From positions 975,001 to 1,039,000 of the forward strand of contig NZ_KE386491.1 in the NCBI RefSeq assembly GCF_000427405.1: a DNA stretch of 64,000 nucleotides, read 5' to 3'. The notes below the pieces were generated by a model, which was not told the origin of the DNA, searched no databases, and saw only the letters and a program-made list of their open reading frames with translations. Shown here in pieces: positions 43,182-52,615 of the stretch. This stretch comes from Flectobacillus major DSM 103. GTDB taxonomy: Bacteria > Bacteroidota > Bacteroidia > Cytophagales > Spirosomataceae. The position numbers and the translations under genes are program-made. Every line of letters starts with the position of its first letter. Within the stretch, counting starts at the first letter, position 1.

Positions 43182-44201
43182 ATGCAAGAACAGGAAGAAG
43201 ACGAAGAAGAATTATACGAGCATCACCGAATTGTGGTAGAAAAAGGACAAGATTTCCTTAGGCTCGACAAGTATTTGATGATGAGAATGCAAAATGCAAC
43301 TCGTAATAAAATCCAAAATGGGATAGATTTAGGCGTTGTAAAAGTAAATGACAACCCCGTAAAGGCTAGTTACAAAGTAAAACCTTTCGATGTTATTACG
43401 GTTTCGTTGCCGCATCCGCCTAGAGAAAATGGTATTTTACCCGAAAATATCCCTTTAGATATTATTTATGAGGACGAAGATTTGCTGATTGTCAATAAAC
43501 CAGCGGGTATGGTTGTACACCCAGCTTTTGGGCATTGGGAAGGTACTTTGGTTAATGCTTTGGTATATCATTTCCAAAATTTGCCAACACATCGCAATGG
43601 CGAAATAAGGCCAGGATTGGTACACCGAATAGACAAAGATACCTCGGGGTTGTTGGTAATTGCCAAAAATGACTACGCTATGGCTCATTTGGCCAAACAG
43701 TTTTTTGACCACTCTATTGAACGTACCTATTATGCGGTGGTTTGGGGCGAGCTAAAAAACGAGGCAGGAACAATAGAAGGACATATTGGGCGAAGTTTGA
43801 AAGACCGTAAAATCAGAGCAGTATTTCCCGACGGTACTATGGGCAAAGAGGCCGTTACCCATTATAAAGTACTGAAAAATATGCGATATGTTTCTTTGGT
43901 AAAATGTAACCTAGAAACAGGAAGAACACACCAAATTAGGGTACACTTCAAGCATATAGGCCATTCGTTGTTCAATGACAATACCTATGGTGGCGATAGA
44001 ATTTTGCGAGGAACGTTGTTTTCTAAATACGAACAATTTGTAGAAAATTGCTTCAAAATTTGTCCAAGACAAGCCCTTCATGCCAAATCTTTAGGGATTA
44101 TTCACCCTCGCACAGGCGAGTTTATGCAGTTTGAATGCGACCTACCGCAAGATATGCAAGATTTGATTCAAAAATGGGACAAGTATGTGAACAACGAATA
44201 A
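43182..44201 (+). CDS. RluA/RluD-family 23S rRNA pseudouridine synthase
   Basis: 339 residues: an acidic N-terminal tail, an S4 RNA-binding domain (about 24-85, RLDKYLMMRMQNATRNKIQ) and the catalytic domain with GLVHRIDKDTSGLLVIAKND. The catalytic Asp is Asp151 and the neighbouring motifs VNKPAGMVVHPAFGHWEGTL and ETGRTHQIRVHFKHIGHSL are intact. The S4 domain and length favour RluD-like modification of helix 69. Confidence 0.93.
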   Translation: MQEQEEDEEELYEHHRIVVEKGQDFLRLDKYLMMRMQNATRNKIQNGIDLGVVKVNDNPVKASYKVKPFDVITVSLPHPPRENGILPENIPLDIIYEDEDLLIVNKPAGMVVHPAFGHWEGTLVNALVYHFQNLPTHRNGEIRPGLVHRIDKDTSGLLVIAKNDYAMAHLAKQFFDHSIERTYYAVVWGELKNEAGTIEGHIGRSLKDRKIRAVFPDGTMGKEAVTHYKVLKNMRYVSLVKCNLETGRTHQIRVHFKHIGHSLFNDNTYGGDRILRGTLFSKYEQFVENCFKICPRQALHAKSLGIIHPRTGEFMQFECDLPQDMQDLIQKWDKYVNNE

Positions 44202-44449
44202 AATATTTTTTTTAATTTGTACTACAGAAAGTAAGTGAAGTATACAAACTGAAAATTTGAGGATTTTGTCCAGTTGACTTTATTTTGTACACTCACATAG
44301 CTAATTTTTATTATTTATATCATCAATAAGCAATTAAGTAGTCTTTCAGCATTGTCAGGCGAAAAATAGGTGATTGTCAAATAACTATTAAAACCACATA
44401 GCTGTAAAGAAAGCTACTTGATTCACTAACAATTTGTTCTTGTAAAGCC

Positions 44450-44662
44450 ATGAATACGTTTGTTAATGAACTCGAAGATTTAGTAGATTATTTAGCTAGT
44501 ATAGAAAGAGCTAAAAGACCCAAAAAGGCCAAGTCCTTAAAAAATTATATCGCTACATTTTATGGTGGTGATATAAGCAACCTTCATCATGTCATCAAAG
44601 AAATGGAGCAACAAGGCTGGATTTTTGTAGGCATGAACGGTGAAATTATTTATAACTTTTAA
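44450..44662 (+). CDS. Small hypothetical protein, winged-helix-like
   Basis: 70 residues: an acidic N-terminal helix, a basic RAKRPKKAKSLKNYIATFYG stretch and the end HHVIKEMEQQGWIFVGMNGEIIYNF. The second half resembles the C-terminal appendage of NYN-domain proteins of Bacteroidota (a small helix-turn-helix ending in a V.YNF strand). Here it stands alone. The resemblance is from memory and weak. The acetyltransferase gene begins 85 bp later. Confidence 0.6.
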   Translation: MNTFVNELEDLVDYLASIERAKRPKKAKSLKNYIATFYGGDISNLHHVIKEMEQQGWIFVGMNGEIIYNF

Positions 44663-44747
44663 GGTTAGTCTATTCATAGTCAGTTATGTGAAAAGCGGTT
44701 TGCTTACTCCGTTCTGGCTTAGAATGACTGGCTATGAACTTAAAGAA

Positions 44748-45197
44748 ATGTCTATTGTAATCAGAAAAGGTATTCGTGAAGACGTACCTACGATGTTTGA
44801 ACTTGTTACTGAGTTGGCTATTTATGAAAAAGCTCCAGAGCAGGTAACCAATACTGTCGAGCAGATGTATATTGACGGGTTTGGCGAAAATCCTATTTTT
44901 GGTTCTATCGTTGCCGAAGTCGATGGCGTAGTGGTTGGAATGTCGCTGTACTATTATCGCTATTCTACTTGGAAAGGTAAACGTTTGTATCTGGAAGATT
45001 TAATTGTGAGCGAGAAAAAACGTGGGTTAGGACTAGGTGAAATGTTACTGAATGCTACCATTCAGCAAGCTCGCGATACTTCTTGTACAGGTTTGATGTG
45101 GCAAGTATTAGATTGGAACGAACCCGCCATTAATTTCTATAAAAAATTTGGAGCAAGGTTCGACGAAGGTTGGATAAATGTTCATATAGATTTTTAA
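44748..45197 (+). CDS. GNAT acetyltransferase (diamine/thialysine N-acetyltransferase-like)
   Basis: 149 residues from ATG 44748 (MSIVIRKGIREDVPTM); the frame is open further upstream but overlaps the preceding gene and is not GNAT-like. The acetyl-CoA motif is KKRGLGLGEMLLNA, preceded by YLEDLIVSE and followed by WNEPAINFYKKFGARF. This pattern (YEKAPEQV, LEDLIV, VLDWN..AI.FY) is that of the SAT1-like diamine acetyltransferase group. The substrate is inferred, not proven. Confidence 0.88.
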   Translation: MSIVIRKGIREDVPTMFELVTELAIYEKAPEQVTNTVEQMYIDGFGENPIFGSIVAEVDGVVVGMSLYYYRYSTWKGKRLYLEDLIVSEKKRGLGLGEMLLNATIQQARDTSCTGLMWQVLDWNEPAINFYKKFGARFDEGWINVHIDF

Positions 45198-45217
45198 ATT
45201 TGGAAAAACAACAAGCC

Positions 45218-45256
45218 AAAAGTCGTATTGCGGGCATTATCGCAGTACGACTTTTG
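45218..45256 (+). terminator. Rho-independent terminator after GNAT gene
   Basis: AAAAGTCGTA (45218-45227) pairs with TACGACTTTT (45246-45255), with an inner GCG/CGC pairing. The T run is part of the right arm. Confidence 0.8.
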
Positions 45257-45308
45257 TATTAAATAACGCCTATAAAAGCATACGCTACATATTCCTAACA
45301 TTTACCTC

Positions 45309-45980
45309 ATGACATTTAGAAATAGGTTACAGTATTTACTGGTTAAAAAACTCCAAATTGCTAATAAAGAAGCTATTCGGTTGATTCTTTCGGGACAAAT
45401 CTTGGTCAATGGCATTGTGGTTGATGAAAATGTAGTAGTGAGTATTACCGATGAAGTGGTGTATCAAAACCAAATCATAAAAGCTGGAAAAAAACTTCTC
45501 TATATTGCGTTTTACAAACCCAGAGGAATTGAAACTACCCTAAATACCAGTATTCCTGATAACCTAAAAAGTATTTTACCTTTTGAAGAAAAACTATTTC
45601 CTGTAGGTCGCCTCGACAAAGAATCGGAAGGACTACTTTTGTTGACCAACGATGGTACTCTTTTCGACAAAACCCTTAGGAAAGAATATCAAACCGAAAA
45701 AGAGTATATTGTGGAGGTAAACAAGCCTCTTACTGAAGCTTTTTTAGCGACTATGTCGTCGGGGGTATTTATTATGGGACAAACTACCCTTCCTTGTAAA
45801 ATTACGCCTTTGGATGCGTACACTTTTCAGATTGTTTTGGTACAGGGGCTCAACCGCCAAATTCGTCGGATGTGTTATAAATTGGGTTATGAGGTAGTTT
45901 TATTAAAAAGAACAAGAATCAATACCGTTTTATTGGGCAATTTGCAACCCAATGAATTTGAGATATTGACAAAAACATAA
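45309..45980 (+). CDS. RsuA/RluF-family pseudouridine synthase
   Basis: 223 residues: N-terminal S4 domain (about 1-58, KLQIANKEAIRLILSGQILVNG) and a catalytic domain with FPVGRLDKESEGLLLLTNDG (catalytic Asp103) and LVQGLNRQIRRMCYKLGYEV. The spacing and the GLNRQIRRM motif match RluF/RluB-type enzymes rather than RluA. The target is probably 23S rRNA. The stop codon overlaps the ATG of the oxoprolinase gene (TAATG), giving translational coupling with a metabolically unrelated enzyme. Confidence 0.9.
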   Translation: MTFRNRLQYLLVKKLQIANKEAIRLILSGQILVNGIVVDENVVVSITDEVVYQNQIIKAGKKLLYIAFYKPRGIETTLNTSIPDNLKSILPFEEKLFPVGRLDKESEGLLLLTNDGTLFDKTLRKEYQTEKEYIVEVNKPLTEAFLATMSSGVFIMGQTTLPCKITPLDAYTFQIVLVQGLNRQIRRMCYKLGYEVVLLKRTRINTVLLGNLQPNEFEILTKT

Positions 45981-48900
45981 TGTACATCACAACTATGAAT
46001 CAGTTTAAAATTGCGATTGACACTGGCGGTACATTCACCGATTGTATAGCTACCGACGGCCAAGGTAATATTTATCGAAAAAAAATCCTTTCTAACAGTA
46101 CCTTACGAGGAAATATTAAAGCGATTGTTGCTCCTAACAAAATTCAGGTTAGTCAATCTTGGTATTTGTCCAGAGATATTCTTCAAGGATATACCTTCAG
46201 GTTGTTAGATGGGACATTCGAGGCTGAGGTAGTATTTTTCGATACAGAAAAATCTGTTTTCCAGTTGAATAAGTCTATAGACTTATCAAGTGTTAATGCC
46301 AATTTTGAAATCACAGCTTACGAAGAAGCTCCAGTACTGGGAGCAAGGCTTATTACCGAAACAGCCTTGACCGAAGCTTTTCCTCCAATTGAGCTAAGGG
46401 TGGGGTCTACTAAAGGTACAAATGCTTTATTGGAGCTAAAGGGGGCAAAAACGGCTTTTTTAGTAACCAAAGGGTTCAAGGATTTATTGGTAATCGGTAA
46501 TCAGGCACGTCCAGATATTTTTGCCCTGCATATCGAGCGTCCAGAGCCTTTGTATGAGTATGTAGAAGAAATACAAGAGTATATCGATGCTGAAGGGCAA
46601 ATCATAGAACCCTTGTTGCTCGAAAAACTTGAAGGATTGGCTAGTCGTTTACAAGAAAAAGGAATAGAAGCCATTGCGATTTGTCTGAAAAATGCCTATC
46701 AAAATAACCTTCATGAAAAAAAACTAAAAGCTTATCTCGACCAGTATTTCCCTTTTGTAAACATCTCTACCGACCTCAGTTCACAAATCAAATTTCAGAA
46801 TCGAGCCGAAACCACTGTTGTTAATGCGTATTTGGCACCAGTTATTCACCAGTATTTACAAAAAATTGCCTCCAAAGTAGGAGAGAGCAATATGAAGGTA
46901 ATGACCAGTGCTGGGAGTTTGGTGAGGTACAATGCTTTTCATCCTAAAGATAGCCTATTTTCGGGGCCAGCGGGCGGTGTTGTTGGGGCATCGGTCATAG
47001 CTCAAGGTGCTGGTATTCAAAAGTTTATTGCTTTTGATATGGGCGGTACAAGCACCGATGTTGCACGGTATGATCAAGCTTTAGAGTATCAATTTACCCA
47101 AAAAATAGGCAATGCTCAAATTTTCAGCCCATCGTTGGCTATCGAAACGGTAGCAGCAGGAGGTGGCTCGATTTGTGCCTTTGATGGCTTCAAACTTACT
47201 GTAGGCCCCGAAAGTGCAGGATCTTGGCCTGGGCCAGCGTGTTATGGTGTTGGTGGCCCATTGGCAATAACCGATGTCAATTTGCTATTAGGAAGGCTAG
47301 ATAGCCGTCAGTTTGGAATTCCTGTTTTTGTGGAAGGAGCTCAAAATAGATTGACCGAAATACTCGACCAAATTGAAAACTGTACAGGTAAGCGGCCACT
47401 TGCCGAAGAAATACTAGAAGGCTTCAGAACTATTGCCAATGAGAAAATGGCTGAAACGGTTCGGAAAATTTCTATTGCCAAAGGCTATGCTACCGAAGAT
47501 TACGCCTTAGTGGCTTTTGGTGGTGCAGGAGGCTTACACGTTTGTGGTATTGCCGATTTGTTGAATATCAAAACGGTTTTATTGCCACAAGATGCAGGTT
47601 TATTATCGGCTTATGGGATTTCTCAGGCACGTGTAGAGCGTTTTGCAGAAGCCTCTATTCTAACAATTTATACCAAGCAATTAGATGAAAATCTAGCCAG
47701 CACTTTTGACGAACTAACCCAAAATACTTTTGGTCAATTAGAACAAGATGGCATTGCTCCCGAAAATACTACCATAAAAAATCGATTCATTTATTTACGA
47801 TTAAAAGGGCAAGATAGTAGCCTCGAAATACATTGGACTCATTATGAGGATGTTATTGCTAATTTTCAGCAAAAATACACACAAATTTATGGGCATTGGA
47901 CCAGCGATAGAGCCATCGAAGTAGAAAACATTAGGGTAATAGCTACTGAAAAAATAACAGAATCAAGCACAAAAAATACTACGTCGGCGAGGCAATACGT
48001 GGCTCAATCACCACATCAAATCAAGGCTTGGGTTGAGAATCAATGGCGAGATATTCCTGTATTTACCCGAGAACAGCTTGTGGCAGGTGCTGTTATTGAA
48101 GGTTTTGCTTTGTTTTTAGACCGTTTTAGTACAACCGTCGTTGAACAGGGCTGGCAGTTGTATTTAGATGCCTCAGGTTTGGCTATTATCAAAAAACAAT
48201 CTATTGACAATCAGGTGTCTATTCAAGGGGGAGCTACCGAAGAAGTAACACAACTAGAGCTATTTACCAATCGCTTTATGTCAATTGCCGATAATATGGG
48301 CGTACTCTTACAACGTACATCGTTATCGGTCAATGTCAAAGAAAGGCTTGATTTTTCATGTGCTTTATTAGATGCCAAAGCCGAATTAATCGCCAATGCA
48401 CCACATATACCTGTGCATTTGGGGAGCTTGGGGGTATGTGTCCGCAAACTTTTGCAGCATGTTACCTTACAACAGGGCGATGTCGTGATTACCAATCATC
48501 CAAAATTTGGAGGCTCACATTTGCCCGATGTTACATTGATATCGCCAGTTTATACCCAAAATGGACAAGATTTAATTGGCTACGTGGTTAATCGCTGTCA
48601 TCATTCCGAAATAGGAGGAATTCGCCCTGCTTCTATGCCTCCTAATGCCCAAAATTTAGCCGAAGAAGGCGTTGTGATTCCTCATGTGTTTTTGGCTAAA
48701 AAAGGTGAAATTAATTGGGAAGAAATCAAAAATGTACTAAGCTCGTCGGTATACCCTACAAGAGCATTGGACGAAAACCTAGCCGACTTAAATGCAGCTT
48801 TGGCCTCCAATAAAAATGGCGAAATAGCCCTACAAACACTTGTACAAGAACATGGCCTTGCCAAAGTGCATTATTATATGGATTTATTGAAGGAATATTC

Positions 48901-49783
48901 TGCCCTGAAAATGCAAGCACGCCTCGCCCAGTTTGAAGAGGGTATTTATCAGGCAACAGAATACCTTGATGACGACACAATACTAAAAGTACAGGTACTT
49001 ATTAATGAAGGCAAGTGTACCATAGATTTTACGGGTACAAGTGGTGTGCATACGGGCAACCTAAATGCCAATGAGGCTATTGTCAATTCGGTAGTAATTT
49101 ATGTGTTGAGACTATTACTAAAAACCAATATTCCTCTCAACGATGGTATCTTGCGAGTTGCCCAATTGATTATTCCCGAAAATACGTTACTCAATCCGTA
49201 TTTTCCCGACAACCCCGCCAACTGCCCTGCTGTAGTAGGAGGCAATGTAGAACTAAGCCAACGCCTTACCGACACGCTGTTAAAAGCATTCGGAATTGTG
49301 GCTTGTTCGCAAGGTACTATGAACAATACGCTATTTGGTAATGATAAATTTGGCTATTATGAAACCATTTGCGGAGGTAGTGGTGCTGGCAATGGCTTTG
49401 ATGGTATTTCGGGTGTACATACCCACATGACCAATACCCGCATTACCGACCCCGAAGTTTTGGAAAAACGCTATCCTGTAATTCTGAATCGTTTTGAAAT
49501 CCGAGAAAATTCGGGAGGAAATGGGCAATATCGTGGTGGAAATGGCATTGTTCGGGAATATACATTTCTTGCTCCTGTCCAATTATCTATTCTGACACAA
49601 CACCGAAAATACGCCCCTTATGGCATAGCTGGCGGTGAAAATGCTACTTGTGGCGAACAATATATTATCAGAAACGATGGCACTGTCGAAACCCTAAATG
49701 GAATAGATGGTGCCGACCTCAACATTGGTGATAAACTAATTATGAAAACTCCTGGTGGTGGAGGTTATGGAATAGCCGTATAA
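45980..49783 (+). CDS. HyuA-HyuB fusion hydantoinase/5-oxoprolinase
   Basis: 1267 residues. The N-terminal half (HyuA-like) has the ATP-binding IAIDTGGTFTDCIA, RVGSTKGTNALLELKGAK and IAFDMGGTSTDVARY motifs of the ASKHA-type fold. The C-terminal half (HyuB-like, about 740-1267) has ELFTNRFMSIADNMGVLLQR, PVHLGSLGVCV, GDVVITNHPKFGGSHLPDVT and NSGGNGQYRGGNGI. Such single-chain proteins are 5-oxoprolinases that open 5-oxoproline to glutamate using ATP. An ATG at 45995 (MNQFKIAID) is an alternative start. Confidence 0.93.
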   Translation: MYITTMNQFKIAIDTGGTFTDCIATDGQGNIYRKKILSNSTLRGNIKAIVAPNKIQVSQSWYLSRDILQGYTFRLLDGTFEAEVVFFDTEKSVFQLNKSIDLSSVNANFEITAYEEAPVLGARLITETALTEAFPPIELRVGSTKGTNALLELKGAKTAFLVTKGFKDLLVIGNQARPDIFALHIERPEPLYEYVEEIQEYIDAEGQIIEPLLLEKLEGLASRLQEKGIEAIAICLKNAYQNNLHEKKLKAYLDQYFPFVNISTDLSSQIKFQNRAETTVVNAYLAPVIHQYLQKIASKVGESNMKVMTSAGSLVRYNAFHPKDSLFSGPAGGVVGASVIAQGAGIQKFIAFDMGGTSTDVARYDQALEYQFTQKIGNAQIFSPSLAIETVAAGGGSICAFDGFKLTVGPESAGSWPGPACYGVGGPLAITDVNLLLGRLDSRQFGIPVFVEGAQNRLTEILDQIENCTGKRPLAEEILEGFRTIANEKMAETVRKISIAKGYATEDYALVAFGGAGGLHVCGIADLLNIKTVLLPQDAGLLSAYGISQARVERFAEASILTIYTKQLDENLASTFDELTQNTFGQLEQDGIAPENTTIKNRFIYLRLKGQDSSLEIHWTHYEDVIANFQQKYTQIYGHWTSDRAIEVENIRVIATEKITESSTKNTTSARQYVAQSPHQIKAWVENQWRDIPVFTREQLVAGAVIEGFALFLDRFSTTVVEQGWQLYLDASGLAIIKKQSIDNQVSIQGGATEEVTQLELFTNRFMSIADNMGVLLQRTSLSVNVKERLDFSCALLDAKAELIANAPHIPVHLGSLGVCVRKLLQHVTLQQGDVVITNHPKFGGSHLPDVTLISPVYTQNGQDLIGYVVNRCHHSEIGGIRPASMPPNAQNLAEEGVVIPHVFLAKKGEINWEEIKNVLSSSVYPTRALDENLADLNAALASNKNGEIALQTLVQEHGLAKVHYYMDLLKEYSALKMQARLAQFEEGIYQATEYLDDDTILKVQVLINEGKCTIDFTGTSGVHTGNLNANEAIVNSVVIYVLRLLLKTNIPLNDGILRVAQLIIPENTLLNPYFPDNPANCPAVVGGNVELSQRLTDTLLKAFGIVACSQGTMNNTLFGNDKFGYYETICGGSGAGNGFDGISGVHTHMTNTRITDPEVLEKRYPVILNRFEIRENSGGNGQYRGGNGIVREYTFLAPVQLSILTQHRKYAPYGIAGGENATCGEQYIIRNDGTVETLNGIDGADLNIGDKLIMKTPGGGGYGIAV

Positions 49784-49802
49784 GTTTGTAAATTAGTACC
49801 TT

Positions 49803-49838
49803 CAAAATACAGGAAGCTATACAACTTCCTGTATTTTG
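49803..49838 (+). terminator. Rho-independent terminator after the oxoprolinase gene
   Basis: CAAAATACAGGAAG (49803-49816) pairs perfectly with CTTCCTGTATTTTG (49825-49838) around an 8-base loop. Confidence 0.85.
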
Positions 49839-49867
49839 ATATTATCACAACCCACATACATAATTAA

Positions 49868-50302
49868 ATGCTCTATAAATTAACCTTAATTACCCTTGCT
49901 TTTTGGTGGGGGGCTTTTACTTTTTTGGCTGCTGTAGTCATTCCAATTGGAGCTAATATTCTTGGTTCGCAGCTCGAAATGGGCTTTATTACACAACAAG
50001 TTACCAACGAATTAAACTTCTTGGGGATGCTTGTTTTTATGATTTATGCCTATTATACCAAGCACATAACCGACTCTAGCCAATATCTTTTTTATAACTT
50101 TACCGCTGCGTTATTGATAGGAGGGCAGTTGTTCCTTTTTTTAATGCACTATCACTTAACCGACTTGATGGATTTTGTTCATAGAAAAATACCTCATCCG
50201 CTTACTTTTCATTCTTTACACCGAGCCTATATGATCACCAATGTGATTATTTGGGCAGTAGTAAGTGTTTTACTGTTTAAATTGCTACAACGAGAAAGAT
50301 AG
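49868..50302 (+). CDS. Four-helix membrane protein of unknown function
   Basis: 144 residues with four predicted membrane helices (about 3-28, 45-63, 75-95, 120-140) and a conserved-looking FHSLHRAYMITNVIIW segment before the last helix. The arrangement resembles DUF4149/TMEM205-type proteins, but the match is not strong enough to name. It converges with the ThuA gene only 4 bp away, leaving no terminator between them. Confidence 0.7.
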   Translation: MLYKLTLITLAFWWGAFTFLAAVVIPIGANILGSQLEMGFITQQVTNELNFLGMLVFMIYAYYTKHITDSSQYLFYNFTAALLIGGQLFLFLMHYHLTDLMDFVHRKIPHPLTFHSLHRAYMITNVIIWAVVSVLLFKLLQRER

Positions 50303-50306
50303 ATTA

Positions 50307-51143
50307 TTAACGTTTTTTAGCTGATTTGCCTAGCCATAATAGTGTATCTATAATGAGGCGGTTTTGGGTGACATTGGCAAATTGAAAAGACAATTCTTGG
50401 TTATTCCCATGTTCGTAGTCAATATCGTTATGCCCCATATTGATATACAGCATTCTATACTTTTTGTTACTCCAAACTACAGGATAGTCGCCACTATGCC
50501 ATATTTCGTGTTGTTTTGGGCCAGTACCCAGTGGAAAACTCGTAGTATCTATTGATAGTAGTACTTCTATATCAGGATTATTCCTCAAATTATTGCTCCA
50601 GCTATACCACTCATTAGGAGACGATGCAAAGGTTTTGGGTAAATGTTTGGTAGCAGGGTGTTGGGGTTTTTCATTTTTCAAAATAGCCGAAGTAGGTCGC
50701 CAAGTATTACCTTTGTATTGTCCCGAACCCAGAAAAGTGTTGTGATACCAATCCCAATTCTGAGGATATTGCGAAGGCGTTAGGGCAAAACCTGCAAAAT
50801 GAAATCCTATCCAAGCCCCACCATTTTCCATATAAGCCTGAAAGGCGGCTCTTTGGGTATCGCTTTCGGGGCGTGTATCTAAAAACAATACGATTTGATA
50901 TTGTGCCAAAAACTTGGTGTTTAGGTTATCCCAGTTGTTGGTAGAGTCGTACGAGAAATGATATTGCTGTGCCATTTCACCAAACCACTTGTTAGCTTCA
51001 TGTACAAAGCTAATATGAGCAGGGTCGTGTTGAGCGGTATAAAAAGCAATAACCCGAAATGACTTTTTGTGTTGTTGTGCAAATTGACAGAACGAAATAC
51101 ATAAGAATAACAACAAGAGGATTTTTTTCATAGTAGTTTTCAA
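50307..51143 (-). CDS. Secreted ThuA-domain protein
   Basis: 278 residues (274 from the second ATG at 51131, MKKILLLLFLCISF, which begins the signal peptide). The ThuA domain is a class-I glutamine amidotransferase-like fold: RVIAFYTAQHDPAHISFVHE, VLFLDTRPESDTQRAAFQAY, GGAWIGFHFAGFA and HEIWHSGDYPVVWSNKKYRM. ThuA proteins of Bacteroidota are exported and accompany sugar-utilisation genes; the activity is uncertain. Its end is 4 bp from a convergent gene. Confidence 0.87.
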   Translation of the reverse strand: MKTTMKKILLLLFLCISFCQFAQQHKKSFRVIAFYTAQHDPAHISFVHEANKWFGEMAQQYHFSYDSTNNWDNLNTKFLAQYQIVLFLDTRPESDTQRAAFQAYMENGGAWIGFHFAGFALTPSQYPQNWDWYHNTFLGSGQYKGNTWRPTSAILKNEKPQHPATKHLPKTFASSPNEWYSWSNNLRNNPDIEVLLSIDTTSFPLGTGPKQHEIWHSGDYPVVWSNKKYRMLYINMGHNDIDYEHGNNQELSFQFANVTQNRLIIDTLLWLGKSAKKR

Positions 51144-51252
51144 AAGGTAAAAAAGAGGGATTTCGGCTTTGACATAAGTAGTTGCTAATTTTCAATACAA
51201 TATTTGCGAAAAAACTGGAGGCTACTATCTCGTTTTGTCGTATCAGATGTAA

Positions 51253-51314
51253 AAACATAAGTCATCCCGAATTTAGCGAATCATTATTTACTAAAGTCGG
51301 GATGACTTATGTTT
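51253..51314. repeat. Dispersed inverted-end repeat, short copy B
   Basis: AAACATAAGTCATCCCGA (51253-51270) and its perfect complement (51297-51314) enclose 26 bases that extend the stem (ATTTAG/CTAAAG, one mismatch). The arms are the same as the ends of copies A and C, but the interior with the GGCGGTCG hairpin is missing. It lies between the GntR gene and the ThuA gene (both minus) and could act as a terminator. Confidence 0.8.
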
Positions 51315-51398
51315 AGGGGAAAGATTACTATTGGTTGCTTACAAAATAATCTGAGCAAGGCAGAGTTCATTCCTCTTAATTGCTAAATAAAGATATTC

Positions 51399-52415
51399 TT
51401 ACAACGAATTTCTTTTGATAAAACTACAATAATTGATAAAACGACCTTTTTGCCTTTCGGTTATCATTTCGGCAGCACGTAGGCCCATTTGGTGAAAGTC
51501 GTTAGAAATAACTGAAATACCTTCTGCCAAAATTTCCTTGATAGGCGTATCGTCATAAGAAATTAAGCCAATGTCTCTACCGAGTTTCCAACTTTTCTTG
51601 TTCGACCAATTGATAAATCTAACAAGGTCATTTTCTCGAAAAACTAAATAAGCGTGGTCTTTTTGTAGATGTTCCTCTTCTTCCAAATCAGGAATAATTT
51701 CAAAGGCAATGCCATATTCAGTACAAAACTTTTTGAAACCATTGATAATACCTACAGGAGTGTACTGAAAGCTTTTGCTACTAAGTACCAGCGATAGTGT
51801 TTGGTATTTCATAATCAAATCTTTGGCCTCCGATAGCCCTTGATAAATATTCTGTTCAAAGTCTTGGTACAAAATGGCATATTCATCGCCAAAAGAAGGT
51901 ACATCAATATCAAGAATAAGTAGTTTTTCTTTCGGGATTTGGCTGAGGATTTCAGAAACGTCTTGATTAAAATGAGGCATAATAACATAGAAATTGTAAT
52001 GCCCTAAATTATTCAAAATCAGGTTGTCGAATACCTTAATATTATGGTGGTGAAAAAAAATATTCACCGTCACCGATTCGCCCAAAGCCGCTACAAGAGC
52101 ATCATAAAGGATTTCTTTATAAGGCGTTAGCGAGTCGAAAAGCACAAATACATTGAGCTGACTTCGTGTGTCGGTGCTATTAACATAAAATCCTTTGCCA
52201 TGATGCGAAGTTACCAAACCTCTTTCACGAAGTTCGTCGTAAGCCTTCGTAACAGTCATACGAGCCATCCCAAAGGTTTGAGCTACCTCGTTGATAGAAG
52301 GCAACTGCTGCCCTCGGGCTAGGTTGCCGTTTTCAATGGAATCTATAATAAACTCAATTAACTGCTGATATTTGGGTTTACTAGATTGGGAATCTATAAG
52401 TATAAAATCTTTCAT
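51399..52415 (-). CDS. GntR-type regulator with periplasmic-binding-protein-like sensor domain
   Basis: 338 residues. The N-terminal GntR winged helix (YQQLIEFIIDSIENGNLARGQQLPSINEVAQTFGMARMTVTKAYDELRERGLV) ends near residue 78 with GKGFYV. Residues 88-338 form a LacI/sugar-binding-protein-like domain (VFVLFDSLTPYKEILYDAL, IGLISYDDTPIKEILAEGISVI). In Cytophagales such regulators control sugar genes. It is divergent from the candidate non-coding RNA at 52616, with about 200 bp between the starts, and may control either side (inference). Confidence 0.88.
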   Translation of the reverse strand: MKDFILIDSQSSKPKYQQLIEFIIDSIENGNLARGQQLPSINEVAQTFGMARMTVTKAYDELRERGLVTSHHGKGFYVNSTDTRSQLNVFVLFDSLTPYKEILYDALVAALGESVTVNIFFHHHNIKVFDNLILNNLGHYNFYVIMPHFNQDVSEILSQIPKEKLLILDIDVPSFGDEYAILYQDFEQNIYQGLSEAKDLIMKYQTLSLVLSSKSFQYTPVGIINGFKKFCTEYGIAFEIIPDLEEEEHLQKDHAYLVFRENDLVRFINWSNKKSWKLGRDIGLISYDDTPIKEILAEGISVISNDFHQMGLRAAEMITERQKGRFINYCSFIKRNSL

Positions 52416-52579
52416 TCAGTTCTACTATAAGTATTCGAGGTATTGTTGTTGATAATGGGTAATGTCCTGAAAAAGAAGCATATCGGCAATATAGTGCCAT
52501 AAAATAAGTAAAAATTATAGCTATCATCAACAATTACCTACAAATCTACCAAATATGTGCAAATTATTATTGAAATTGT

Positions 52580-52609
52580 TTTGAATAGCAAAAAATGTAT
52601 TTATATTTG
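52580..52609 (+). promoter_or_regulatory. Promoter of the candidate non-coding RNA
   Basis: TTTTG ending at 52583, an 18-base spacer, and TATATTTG at 52602-52609 match the Bacteroidota consensus in full. Transcription is expected to start near 52616. Confidence 0.7.
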
Positions 52610-52615
52610 CCAAGT

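Noticed and set aside
44640-44747. N-terminal extension of the GNAT protein
   Set aside because: It would overlap the small upstream gene and adds 36 residues not seen in the family; the ATG at 44748 starts the domain directly.
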